In this document: positions 1-7,851 of the stretch, in pieces
Layout of the letters: each line of letters opens with the position of its first letter
Numbering within the stretch: the stretch's first letter is position 1
Origin: Tidjanibacter sp.
Lineage (GTDB): Bacteria > Bacteroidota > Bacteroidia > Bacteroidales > Rikenellaceae
Length of the DNA stretch: 64,000 bases
Assembly: GCA_017503805.1 (NCBI GenBank)
Contig: JAFVSJ010000013.1
Coordinates: 82,855 to 146,854 of the forward strand
Direction of reading: 5' to 3'
Translations under genes and position numbers: made by a program
The notes under the pieces: generated by a model
The model's input: only the letters and a program-made list of their open reading frames with translations
Database searches by the model: none
What the model was told of the DNA's origin: nothing

Positions 1-41
1 TTAGAAAAGAATGTGTACATTTGTAACGTGAATTATTGTGG

Positions 42-59
42 CTCATTGTGCACAATGAG
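42..59. repeat. 18-bp perfect palindrome upstream of asnS
   Basis: CTCATTGTG followed directly by CACAATGAG forms a perfect palindrome about 86 bp before the asnS start. A second small hairpin follows (GTGC-TATT-GCAC, 61-72) and runs into six T. That second hairpin could be the terminator of a gene left of the window. The palindrome could be an operator or part of the same terminator region. No regulator is implied by the sequence itself. Confidence 0.45.
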
Positions 60-144
60 TGTGCTATTGCACTTTTTTCGCTCTACACAAGAGGATGATT
101 ATTCAAAATTGTGAAAAACAAAAATATAAGAATTTACAAGAAGT

Positions 145-1527
145 ATGACAGTTAGAATCTACGATTTACTCCGTGAGGAACCCAAGGGTCAGGAGGTTGT
201 TGTCAAAGGCTGGGTACGTACCAAGCGAGGCAACAAGAACGTCGCTTTCATCGCTCTGAACGACGGCTCGACTATCAACAATATTCAGGTAGTGGTAGAT
301 ATGGCCACCGCCGATGAGGCACTTCTGAAAGATGTGACTACCGGTTCGTGCCTTTGTGTGAAAGGTGCGCTTGTGGAGTCGGCCGGCTCGGGTCAACCTG
401 TTGAGGTGCAGGCTCGCGAGATTGAGATCTATGGCAAAGCCGATGCGACCTACCCCCTGCAGAAGAAGGGTCACTCGATGGAGTTCCTGCGCGAGATTGC
501 CTACTTGCGTCCCCGCACCAACACCTTTGGCGCAGTTTTCCGCATCCGTCACGCTATGGCCTATGCTATCCACAAGTTCTTCAATGACAAGGGTTTCTAC
601 TATTGGCACACTCCTCTGATTACAGCCTCCGACTGTGAGGGTGCAGGTGCGATGTTCAATGTAACCACCTTCGATCTGAACAATGTTCCCAAAACCGAAG
701 ATGGTAAGGTGGACTACGCACAGGATTTCTTTGCTCGTCAGACCTCTCTCACCGTTAGTGGTCAGCTCGAGGGTGAGCTTGGCGCACTTTCGCTTGGTCA
801 GATTTACACCTTCGGTCCCACTTTCCGTGCAGAGAATTCCAACACTCCCCGCCACTTGGCCGAGTTCTGGATGATTGAGCCCGAGATGGCATTCTACGAC
901 TTGGAGGATAATATGGCTCTTGCCGAGGAGTTTATCAAATACTGCGTGCAGTATGCACTCGACAACTGTATGGACGACCTCACCTTCCTCAATAATATGT
1001 TCGACAAGGAGCTCATCGAGCGACTCCGCGGTGTTGTTGACTGCGAGTTTGTAAGGCTCGACTATACCGAGGGTATCCGCATCCTCAAGGAGAGCGGCAG
1101 AAAGTTCGAGTTCCCCTGCGATTGGGGTTGCGATTTGCAGAGCGAGCACGAGAGGTTCTTGGTTGAGGAGCACTTCAAGAAACCCGTTATCCTCATCAAC
1201 TATCCCAAGGAAATCAAGTCGTTCTATATGAAACAGAACGAGGATGGCAAGACCGTTCGCGCTATGGACGTGCTCTTCCCCAAGATTGGCGAGATTATCG
1301 GCGGTAGCGAGCGTGAGGCCGACTATGAGAAACTCAACGCCATCATTGAGGAGCGCGGTATGAGCAAAGAGACACTCTGGTGGTATCTCGACACCCGCCG
1401 TTGGGGCTCGGCTCCCCACAGTGGCTTCGGCCTTGGCTTTGAGCGTCTGCTTTTGTTTGTGACCGGTATGGCCAACATCCGTGACGTGATTCCTTTCCCC
1501 CGTACTCCCAAGAACGCAGAGTACTAA
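145..1527 (+). CDS. asnS: Asparaginyl-tRNA synthetase
   Basis: Class II aminoacyl-tRNA synthetase charging tRNA-Asn in the cytoplasm. The 460-residue protein has the normal length. It starts with an OB-fold anticodon-binding domain (about residues 1-110, with VKGWVRTKR and FIALNDGS), followed by the class II catalytic core. Family signatures are visible: [25 protein letters not shown] in motif 2 and [10 protein letters not shown] in motif 3 near the C-terminus. The asparagine-type PRTPKNAEY ending is typical of AsnRS. The ATG at 145 gives the usual N-terminus. A GC-rich hairpin follows the stop codon, so the gene is probably monocistronic. Confidence 0.97.
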   Translation: MTVRIYDLLREEPKGQEVVVKGWVRTKRGNKNVAFIALNDGSTINNIQVVVDMATADEALLKDVTTGSCLCVKGALVESAGSGQPVEVQAREIEIYGKADATYPLQKKGHSMEFLREIAYLRPRTNTFGAVFRIRHAMAYAIHKFFNDKGFYYWHTPLITASDCEGAGAMFNVTTFDLNNVPKTEDGKVDYAQDFFARQTSLTVSGQLEGELGALSLGQIYTFGPTFRAENSNTPRHLAEFWMIEPEMAFYDLEDNMALAEEFIKYCVQYALDNCMDDLTFLNNMFDKELIERLRGVVDCEFVRLDYTEGIRILKESGRKFEFPCDWGCDLQSEHERFLVEEHFKKPVILINYPKEIKSFYMKQNEDGKTVRAMDVLFPKIGEIIGGSEREADYEKLNAIIEERGMSKETLWWYLDTRRWGSAPHSGFGLGFERLLLFVTGMANIRDVIPFPRTPKNAEY

Positions 1528-1545
1528 TATATCTGTTCTCGCCTT

Positions 1546-1576
1546 CGAGGGGCTGCCCACTTGCAGCAGCCCCTCG
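1546..1576 (+). terminator. Hairpin after asnS
   Basis: CGAGGGGCTGC (1546-1556) pairs perfectly with GCAGCCCCTCG (1566-1576) across a 9-nt loop, just after the asnS stop. No T-tract follows directly, so termination efficiency is uncertain. Confidence 0.6.
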
Positions 1577-1686
1577 GAGAGTTGAGAAAACCCAACTACT
1601 CCACCCACTACTCCCCAAAACTTTGATGAATGAAGAGACTGCACACAATAATGTAGTCTTTTTTTAACGTTAAAGTATAAAGTAGT

Positions 1687-3108
1687 ATGAGCTCATTTAG
1701 TCAGAAACAGATTCTCGGTCTGCAGCAGAAACTCTCGCCGCAGCAGATACAGATGATTAAACTCCTCGAACTCCCGTCGTTGATGCTCGAACAGCGCATC
1801 AAGCAGGAGATTGAGGAGAATCCCGTTTTGGAGGAGGGTGTCAAGGAGGAGAGCGCAGGTGAGGAACCCAAGGAGATTTCGGTGGAGGAGTATCTCAAGG
1901 AGGACGACACCCCGAGCTACAAGATGCGCACCAATAACCACTCGCGCGATGATCGCCAGCCGATGGTCTACATCACCGGAGGCCGCTCGTTGCAGGAGTT
2001 TCTTGAGGAACAACTCGGCTATAAGAATCTCTCGCAGCGCGACTTTGGCATTGCACGCTATATCATAGGCAGCCTCGACGACGATGGCTACCTCAGGCGC
2101 GAACTTCTCTCCATCTCCGACGATATAGCTTTTAGCGTCGGACTCGACTTGAGTGTAGAGGAACTTGAGGAGGTGCTGAAGGTGGTGCAGGAGTTGGAGC
2201 CATCGGGAGTTGGGGCACGCAATCTGCAGGAGTGTTTGCTCCTGCAACTACGTGCAGCCGAGCCCCTTTTGCCTGCGCAACAGTTGGCTCGAACGATTCT
2301 TTCGGACCACTTCGATGACTTTGCCAAACGCCACTACGACCGCCTCTTGGCTCGACTCGGAGTCGATAGGGATGCTTTCTTGGAGGCCATAGAGGAGATA
2401 CGTCGCCTATCACCCAAGCCGGGTAATATGTATAGCGATGCATCGGATGATGCGGCTCCCTACGTTGTCCCCGACTTTATCCTTGACTACAATGAGGGGG
2501 AGTTTGACCTGCGACTCAACTCCTACAATGTCCCCGAGCTGAAGATTAATCGCCGCTATATGGATATGATTCGTTCATCCATTGCGACAGATGTGACCGA
2601 CGAGCAGGGCAAGGAGGCTCTTCAGTTTGTTAAGAGTAAGATAGATTCGGCCAAGTGGTTTATCTCGGCTATCAAACAGCGACACGATACCTTGCTCGGC
2701 ACGATGACCGAGATTTTCGAGTACCAGAAAGAGTATTTCTGCGATGGTGATCCGCGCAAACTCAAGCCTATGATTCTCAAAGATATTGCCGACCGCACAG
2801 GGCTTGATGTGTCGACCATTTCGAGGGTTGTCAATAGTAAGTATATCCAGACACACTTCGGCATCATTCCACTCAAGGGGCTCTTCTCTGAGGCTATGCT
2901 CACAAATAGTGGCGAGGAGGTGTCGTCGTATGAGATTAAACAGATTCTCTCGGACTGCATTGAGGAGGAGGATAAACACCACCCTCTGACAGATGAGGCT
3001 CTGATGAATATTCTCAACGATAAGGGCTATCATATTGCCCGCCGTACGGTGGCTAAGTATCGAGAGATGCTGAAGATTCCCGTTGCCCGACTGCGCCGCC
3101 AAATTTGA
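1687..3108 (+). CDS. rpoN: RNA polymerase sigma-54 factor
   Basis: Sigma-54 directs core RNA polymerase to -24/-12 promoters and needs an AAA+ activator to open them. The 473-residue protein has all the expected regions. A Gln/Leu-rich region I is at residues 5-50 (QKLSPQQIQMIKLLELPSLMLEQRI). An acidic region II lies at about 55-90, and a core-binding domain follows. The DNA-binding part has an HTH around RTGLDVSTISRVVNSKYIQT, and the RpoN box ARRTVAKYREML is near the C-terminus. A candidate partner, a sigma-54 activator, is encoded at 5311-6540. Transcription probably starts in the AT-rich stretch at 1650-1686. Confidence 0.97.
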   Translation: MSSFSQKQILGLQQKLSPQQIQMIKLLELPSLMLEQRIKQEIEENPVLEEGVKEESAGEEPKEISVEEYLKEDDTPSYKMRTNNHSRDDRQPMVYITGGRSLQEFLEEQLGYKNLSQRDFGIARYIIGSLDDDGYLRRELLSISDDIAFSVGLDLSVEELEEVLKVVQELEPSGVGARNLQECLLLQLRAAEPLLPAQQLARTILSDHFDDFAKRHYDRLLARLGVDRDAFLEAIEEIRRLSPKPGNMYSDASDDAAPYVVPDFILDYNEGEFDLRLNSYNVPELKINRRYMDMIRSSIATDVTDEQGKEALQFVKSKIDSAKWFISAIKQRHDTLLGTMTEIFEYQKEYFCDGDPRKLKPMILKDIADRTGLDVSTISRVVNSKYIQTHFGIIPLKGLFSEAMLTNSGEEVSSYEIKQILSDCIEEEDKHHPLTDEALMNILNDKGYHIARRTVAKYREMLKIPVARLRRQI

Positions 3109-3175
3109 CGTTGTGGCCTTAATTTGATCCCAAGTCCATAGTACCTTTATTATATAGCTGCACTATTTGTACACG

Positions 3176-3811
3176 ATGAACACTATCCCCAATAATCACA
3201 CGAGCCCACTCTGGTTGGGAGCCGAGGGCGTATCGTTGCTACTTCATCCCTATGGAATAGCTTTGTGGATAACGTTGATGATTATGTGTGGTTGGGCTTC
3301 GCCGCTCGATTTCCCATCTAATGTACAGGTATATGTGGTAGTGAATGTCGTCTTTATGACGATATTAGTGCCGCTTGTTTTCGGATTGTTACTCAGGCGT
3401 GTCGGTAAGAGAGTGGTCGATGGAGGTCAACGCCGAAGGCGACTGATGCAACTCGGTGTGTTGGCATTGTGTTATGGAGCTTGCGGTTGGATGTTCGACG
3501 ATATTGTCGTATTGTTCCTTGTGCGCAAGGTGATGTACACTCTCTCATTTGTCACCCTTCTGACTCTCTGTTTGGAGTTCTATCGTTCGGTGAGTTATCG
3601 TATGGTGGCTATGGGTGCTTTGTTGGCTATGATGTGGATGTTACTCTATGTTGGCAATGTTGCCTTATTGGTTCCCTTTGTACTTTTTGTGTTGGGTTGC
3701 GGTCTATTGTTTTCGGCGAGGTTATATTTAGGCGGCGACTCTCCCTATGAGTTGATAGTCGGTCTTTTATTGGGTCTTGTTTCAGCTCTTATAATATTTG
3801 TGCAGATATAG
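3176..3811 (+). CDS. Unknown multi-pass membrane protein
   Basis: A 211-residue hydrophobic protein with about six predicted membrane segments, for example GIALWITLMIMCGW, VYVVVNVVFMTILVPLVFGLLL, LMQLGVLALCYGACGW and ELIVGLLLGLVSALIIFVQI. I recognise no enzymatic motif. A basic patch (RRVGKRVVDGGQRRRR) between segments should face the cytoplasm. The reading frame extends upstream to a TTG at 3167, but the ATG at 3176 is the better start. A TACCTTTA box at 3142-3149 resembles the Bacteroidetes -7 element. It lies between rpoN and a strong bidirectional terminator. Function unknown. Confidence 0.8.
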   Translation: MNTIPNNHTSPLWLGAEGVSLLLHPYGIALWITLMIMCGWASPLDFPSNVQVYVVVNVVFMTILVPLVFGLLLRRVGKRVVDGGQRRRRLMQLGVLALCYGACGWMFDDIVVLFLVRKVMYTLSFVTLLTLCLEFYRSVSYRMVAMGALLAMMWMLLYVGNVALLVPFVLFVLGCGLLFSARLYLGGDSPYELIVGLLLGLVSALIIFVQI

Positions 3812-3830
3812 GGGAGTGACGGCACAAAAC

Positions 3831-3870
3831 AAAGAGCCGACCAATCGTTCGATTGGTCGGCTCTTTTCAT
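3831..3870. terminator. Bidirectional terminator between membrane protein and secG
   Basis: A 17-bp perfect stem (AAAGAGCCGACCAATCG at 3831-3847, its complement at 3850-3866) with a 2-nt loop and flanking A/T runs. It serves the convergent units on both sides. Confidence 0.9.
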
Positions 3871-3906
3871 ATTAAGCCCTCGGGACTCGCCCCCGGCTTG
3901 AGAGAT

Positions 3907-4254
3907 TTACTCGGCAACTGCCTCGGTCTCTACTACCTCAGCCTCAACCTGGTTGGGCATTACGGGAGCCTCCTCGGTGGTACCCATAACCTGCTCGATG
4001 ATAGCGTCACCTGCGGGAACGCCGGCTTTCTTATAGGACGACATTGCTACGGTCGAAAGAAGGCTCAGCACAACGATGCCGATTGCCAAGTACCAAGTCG
4101 ATTTCTCGAGGAAGTTTGCGGTCTGGCGTACGCCCATAACCTGATTCGATGCGCCGAAGTTTGCGGCCATACCGCTTTTGGGGCTCTGAGCCAACACTGC
4201 CAAAACGAGCAGGATGCTGGCGATGATGATCAAAATTACAAGAAAAGTGTACAT
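3907..4254 (-). CDS. secG: Preprotein translocase subunit SecG
   Basis: Small auxiliary subunit of the SecYEG channel in the inner membrane. The 115-residue protein shows the SecG layout. A first membrane helix at residues 1-22 (MYTFLVILIIIASILLVLAVLAQ) is followed by the conserved loop QSPKSGMAANFGASNQVMGVRQTANFLEKST. The second helix is at about 54-72 (WYLAIGIVVLSLLSTVAM). An acidic, Val/Glu-rich tail extends beyond the usual family end, as is common in Bacteroidetes. It is the last gene of a leftward group (sigma-54 activator, lptE, TPR-like protein, secG), 18 bp after the preceding gene. Confidence 0.93.
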   Translation of the reverse strand: MYTFLVILIIIASILLVLAVLAQSPKSGMAANFGASNQVMGVRQTANFLEKSTWYLAIGIVVLSLLSTVAMSSYKKAGVPAGDAIIEQVMGTTEEAPVMPNQVEAEVVETEAVAE

Positions 4255-4272
4255 TGTGTTGTATTGGTTTAA

Positions 4273-4785
4273 TTATTTTTTATTGTTCTCTTCTGCTTGT
4301 TGTACCTTTAGGGCCTCAATAAGTTCGGCAAAATAAATACTTTTTTGTGAATCTTGCAAACTTAATTTCTCATATATCTCGATTGCGAGGTCAAAAAGGT
4401 GTTGTTTTGCATAAATTTCTGCCAATTCTTCGCTCAAAAACTCCTCTTCGTCGTCATCCTCTGTAGTTGTTGGGGTGGGGAAGGAGTCGGTTGTGGAATC
4501 GGCGATGACGATACGATGGTCCTCTGTGCGGAGAAAATCGTCAATGATTCCGAGTGTGGCACTGCGTTGCAATTCGGAGGTGTCGACACTCTTGAGTTGA
4601 GTGCCGAGCGGACGCAGACGTTGCCTCATTCTGGCGGCGTATAGCATTGACTCTGTGGTCTGCTCACCCCTTGAATCGAGCTCCATCTTGACCGCACTCC
4701 ACCACGGGTATGTTTGTGCCAATCGGGTGAGCTCCTCGGTGGAGAGGGCCGATAGGGTGGTTCTGTTTTGCATTGTTGTACTCAT
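4273..4785 (-). CDS. Conserved protein with TPR-like C-terminus
   Basis: A 170-residue soluble protein without a signal peptide. The C-terminal part (about residues 120-165, SEELAEIYAKQHLFDLAIEIYEKLSLQDSQKSIYFAELIEALK) has the helix-turn-helix spacing of one and a half tetratricopeptide repeats. An acidic linker (TEDDDEEEF) precedes it. The N-terminal half is helical and unassigned. It sits 17 bp downstream of lptE and 18 bp upstream of secG, an arrangement I recall from other Bacteroidales. A role in envelope assembly or secretion is inferred only from context. Confidence 0.8.
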   Translation of the reverse strand: MSTTMQNRTTLSALSTEELTRLAQTYPWWSAVKMELDSRGEQTTESMLYAARMRQRLRPLGTQLKSVDTSELQRSATLGIIDDFLRTEDHRIVIADSTTDSFPTPTTTEDDDEEEFLSEELAEIYAKQHLFDLAIEIYEKLSLQDSQKSIYFAELIEALKVQQAEENNKK

Positions 4786-4802
4786 CGTGTGCAGGGGGCT
4801 GA

Positions 4803-5321
4803 CTACCAGTTGGCTACTGCGGCGTTGAAAATATCCAAAACGAGTTGGTCGACAATCTCCGTGATGAGTCCATCTTGGATGTCGAGCAGCAGACTCGACG
4901 CATCATATTCGGCAAATGCGCTGAAACTCTTATTGTAGTTGTTTTGGGGCTCAAATACGTTGGTGAACTTCACTTTGACGGTGATTGTCAAGCGGTTCAT
5001 AGCTGCCGTCTCGGCCGATGTGATGGCCGCAGGTGTGGAGGTGTAGTTTGTGATTTCACCCTCGAAGGCGAGGTCGCCATTGGCATCTACAAGTTGAAGG
5101 TTTGTCTGACGTGCGAACTTGTCCTGCAACGCGTCGGTGAGGGTGGAACTCAAAGTGGGTGCCACCATAGGTGCATTGTTGGGGAAATAGGGGATGCTCA
5201 CGGTGCGAGCCTCCACGGGGATGGATGCGCCCGAGAAAGAGTATTTCACTGTGCAACCTGTCAGGGTTGAGAGTGTGGCAAATGTGAGGGCTGCCACGGC
5301 CGCTATCGTCTTAAATTTCAT
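4803..5321 (-). CDS. lptE: LptE family lipopolysaccharide-assembly lipoprotein
   Basis: Probable outer-membrane lipoprotein that plugs LptD during LPS delivery. The 172-residue sequence begins with a lipoprotein signal (MKFKTIAAVAALTFATLSTLTGC, lipidated Cys at 23). Next comes the Bacteroidetes LptE signature, YSFSGASIP followed by V.IPYFPNNAPMV and a segment LTDALQDKFARQTNL. The C-terminal half is beta-rich and ends in a helix. Its start codon overlaps the last 11 bp of the upstream activator gene, so the two are translationally coupled. The family assignment is good; the function in this organism is inferred. Confidence 0.88.
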   Translation of the reverse strand: MKFKTIAAVAALTFATLSTLTGCTVKYSFSGASIPVEARTVSIPYFPNNAPMVAPTLSSTLTDALQDKFARQTNLQLVDANGDLAFEGEITNYTSTPAAITSAETAAMNRLTITVKVKFTNVFEPQNNYNKSFSAFAEYDASSLLLDIQDGLITEIVDQLVLDIFNAAVANW

Positions 5322-6540
5322 CTATGCCTAAATCTTTAATCTTACGGTAGAGTGTGCGTTCACTCATAAAAAGTTCCTTGGCGGCCTCTTTGCGCTTGCC
5401 ACCACTGCGACGTAGGGCTTTGATTATGGCCTCGCGTTGCATATCCTCTTTGGAGAGCGGTTTGACGGGTTCGAAGTCTACATCCTCGCCGAAGGTCTCT
5501 TGGGGTTCACGCGAGTAGATGGGGGCAGGTGATACCTGCACCGATACGGGCGGAAGGTACCCTGCAACGTGACTCTCTGCAGCCGGGCTCTCGGTGTAGC
5601 CACTTTGCGTAGCGCCACTCATCACCTCGAGCAACATTCGCTTCACATCGCTTATGTCGCGCTTCATATCGAAGAGTACTTTGTAGAGAAGTTCTCTCTC
5701 GTCGGAGTAGTCGTCGTGGCTACGGTCATTGACTACTACGGGAGCCGAACCGATGCCTTCGGTGGGGAGATATTTGCGCAGAATGGGCTCGGTGATGATG
5801 CGCTCCGATTCGAGTACGGAGATCTGCTCGGCCACATTCTTGAGCTGTCGGATGTTGCCTTTCCAATAGTAGTTTTCGAGCAATCTGCGTGCCCCTTCGT
5901 TGAGTGCAATGGCCGGCATCTGACAATTAATCGAGATGTCCGAAGCGAACTTGCGGAAGAGGAGGTGGATGTCTTCCTTGCGCTGACGCAGGGGAGGTAT
6001 GTTGATGGGCACGGTGGCCAAGCGGAAGTAGAGATCCTCGCGGAATCGCCCCTCTGCAATTTCGCGTGCGAGGTCGATATTGGTTGCAGCCACCACTCTG
6101 ACGTTGGTTTTCTGTATTTTGGAGGAGCCTACTCGTAGGAACTCACCTGTTTGGAGCACTCGCAGGAGTCGTACCTGTGTGGAGAGTGGCAACTCGGCCA
6201 CCTCATCGAGGAAGATGGTGCCACCATCGGCCTCCTCGAAATAACCTTTGCGTGCCTCCACAGCGCCCGTGAAGGCACCTTTTTCGTGGCCGAAGAGCTC
6301 GGAGTCTATGGTTCCTTCGGGGATGGCACCGCAGTTTACGGCCACATATTTCTTGAATTTTCGAGCGGAATTATGGTGAATAATTTGAGGGAAAAACTCC
6401 TTGCCGACACCACTTTCGCCCGTAATCAGTACAGATAAATCGGTCGAAGCCACCTTCACGGCCATCTCTATAGCTCGATTGAGGGCATCGCTGTTGCCGA
6501 TTATGCCGTAGCGATTTTTGATGGATAATAGGTCTGTCAT
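5311..6540 (-). CDS. Sigma-54-dependent transcriptional activator without sensor domain
   Basis: AAA+ enhancer-binding protein that remodels sigma-54 polymerase. The 409 residues start almost directly with the ATPase domain. Walker A is GESGVGKE (41-48), the sigma-54 contact loop is GAFTGA (88-93), and Walker B is TIFLDE (108-113). An arginine-finger region and a sensor II segment follow. A long, poorly conserved linker (about 265-365) leads to a C-terminal Fis-type HTH (KALRRSGGKRKEAAKELFMSERTLYRKIKDLGI). No receiver, GAF or PAS domain precedes the ATPase, so control must come from expression, a partner protein or the linker. It overlaps lptE and is about 2.2 kb from rpoN. Target genes are unknown. 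Confidence 0.95.
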   Translation of the reverse strand: MTDLLSIKNRYGIIGNSDALNRAIEMAVKVASTDLSVLITGESGVGKEFFPQIIHHNSARKFKKYVAVNCGAIPEGTIDSELFGHEKGAFTGAVEARKGYFEEADGGTIFLDEVAELPLSTQVRLLRVLQTGEFLRVGSSKIQKTNVRVVAATNIDLAREIAEGRFREDLYFRLATVPINIPPLRQRKEDIHLLFRKFASDISINCQMPAIALNEGARRLLENYYWKGNIRQLKNVAEQISVLESERIITEPILRKYLPTEGIGSAPVVVNDRSHDDYSDERELLYKVLFDMKRDISDVKRMLLEVMSGATQSGYTESPAAESHVAGYLPPVSVQVSPAPIYSREPQETFGEDVDFEPVKPLSKEDMQREAIIKALRRSGGKRKEAAKELFMSERTLYRKIKDLGIDEI

Positions 6541-6611
6541 TTCTTTACGTTTGATTCTCTCTCATTTTTTGCTTGTCGGCTGTTGTGTATGATGCCGACT
6601 CAAGCGTTGGG

Positions 6612-7442
6612 CTACTCGGTTATCTCTACGGGTGTAGTGTTAAGGTCGAGTTCTATGTTGTCGTTGGATGGGAGCATTCCCCAGATGATGCAGATAATGG
6701 CAAGCGCTACAGCCACAAGTGCCACTACGGTTATCCCGTCGACTTTGCGACGCGACTGATGGGCTTTTACGCGAGGCTTTCGAGGCTCGGTGGCGATGTA
6801 CTCTTCCTCTTCGTCGTCGTTGTCTGCCTGAATTGCATCAGGTGCAGGTTTGGGAGCAGGTTTGGGTGTGGGTTTGGGTGCAACAGGTGCTGTGGCAGGC
6901 TTTGGAGAGGTCGCCACACGTTGGGGCTCTGCTTTGGGAGCGGCGGACTGAGCTTGTGGCTTGGCTGCTACAGTGGGCTCTACTTTTGGCTTGGTAACTA
7001 CATTAGGCTCAGGCTTGGGCTCGGGTGTTGTTACCTGCTTGGGCTCGGGCTTGGGAGTCGGAGTTACAATCTCCTCAATGATGTCGTAGTTCTTTTCGGG
7101 CTCGGGGAGCGACTGTGCAAATGGGTTGAACGAGAAGTCTACGCCGCCGTCGGGACGCTGAAGCAGTACTCCCACACCGTCGAGAATAAATTTCTTGTTG
7201 GTGCGGAGCTGTTGCTTGATTGTCGCAATGTATTGGTTGACAATTTCGGTTGCCTTGCTGGGGCTTACATCGAGTATGTTTACGACGAGTCCGATGAGTA
7301 CGTTGTCGTTCTTTTTGAGCATCTCCATAAAGACTATCTCGCCACTCTCTTTGCGACGGATAAGCGTTCCTACTTCTGGGATGATAAGTCTGGATTCGTT
7401 TGTGATGTGTTGTGCTATGATAGCACTGATTTTTGCGGTCAT
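6612..7442 (-). CDS. HU-like DNA-binding domain protein with C-terminal membrane helix
   Basis: Residues about 1-95 resemble the HU/IHF-like domain found in Bacteroidetes proteins (ISAIIAQHITNESRLIIPEVGTL, then FILDGVGVLLQRPDG). A long linker rich in Pro, Lys, Ala and Glu (about 115-205) follows. After it come an acidic patch (DDEEEE), a basic patch (RKPRVKAHQSRRK) and one membrane helix (GITVVALVAVALAIICIIWGML), with a short tail of about 20 residues. Basic residues before the helix suggest the HU-like part stays in the cytoplasm. I prefer the ATG at 7442 (276 residues) over a TTG at 7484. Related proteins often carry a SPOR domain after the helix; none is present here. Confidence 0.85.
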   Translation of the reverse strand: MTAKISAIIAQHITNESRLIIPEVGTLIRRKESGEIVFMEMLKKNDNVLIGLVVNILDVSPSKATEIVNQYIATIKQQLRTNKKFILDGVGVLLQRPDGGVDFSFNPFAQSLPEPEKNYDIIEEIVTPTPKPEPKQVTTPEPKPEPNVVTKPKVEPTVAAKPQAQSAAPKAEPQRVATSPKPATAPVAPKPTPKPAPKPAPDAIQADNDDEEEEYIATEPRKPRVKAHQSRRKVDGITVVALVAVALAIICIIWGMLPSNDNIELDLNTTPVEITE

Positions 7443-7851
7443 ATCTTTATGCGGTTTTGCTGTTTTCTCAATATTAACTCCCAAAGTTAGTGATTATTAT
7501 TTAATAATATGACAAAAAGGCAGAAAAATATGTCATTTTTTCATATTTCTGCATTCCGATACAACGTTTTTTCCTTGTGAGTGGGGCTGTTTGAGCGGAC
7601 GGATGGTGGGTTTGATTGGTCGTTTGATCGTGCAGATTGACTTGAAAAATAAAGAGTAGGGGATGAAAAATGCCGAAATATGTGTGGGTATTTGACCAAA
7701 ATGGTGTGAAAAATGCAGAAATAGTTGATAATCTCGAAAAGAATTATTTGTTTTGCATTGTGAAAATGCAGAAAAAGTAAATCGACCGGATTGTCGATTT
7801 TTTGGCAAAGTAGCAAAGACGGATTGTAAACTTAATTTCTTTTTGGCGAAA
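7443..7851. other. Gene-free divergent region upstream of HU-like and decarboxylase genes
   Basis: This AT-rich stretch holds no convincing gene. The word TGTGAAAAATGCAGAAA and close variants recur on the + strand at about 7664-7677 (as GAAAAATGCCGAAA), 7705-7720 and 7759-7773. The inverse TTTCTGCATT is at 7545-7554. These could be regulator sites or chance in a biased region. It must contain the promoters of both flanking divergent genes. Confidence 0.5.

Noticed and set aside
166-1644. A 492-codon antisense frame over asnS
   Set aside because: AsnRS is certain on the + strand; the antisense product lacks any recognisable motif.
3163-3169. TATTTG just before the membrane-protein gene as a leaderless promoter
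   Set aside because: It lacks the two middle bases of TAnnTTTG; TACCTTTA at 3142-3149 is a better candidate.
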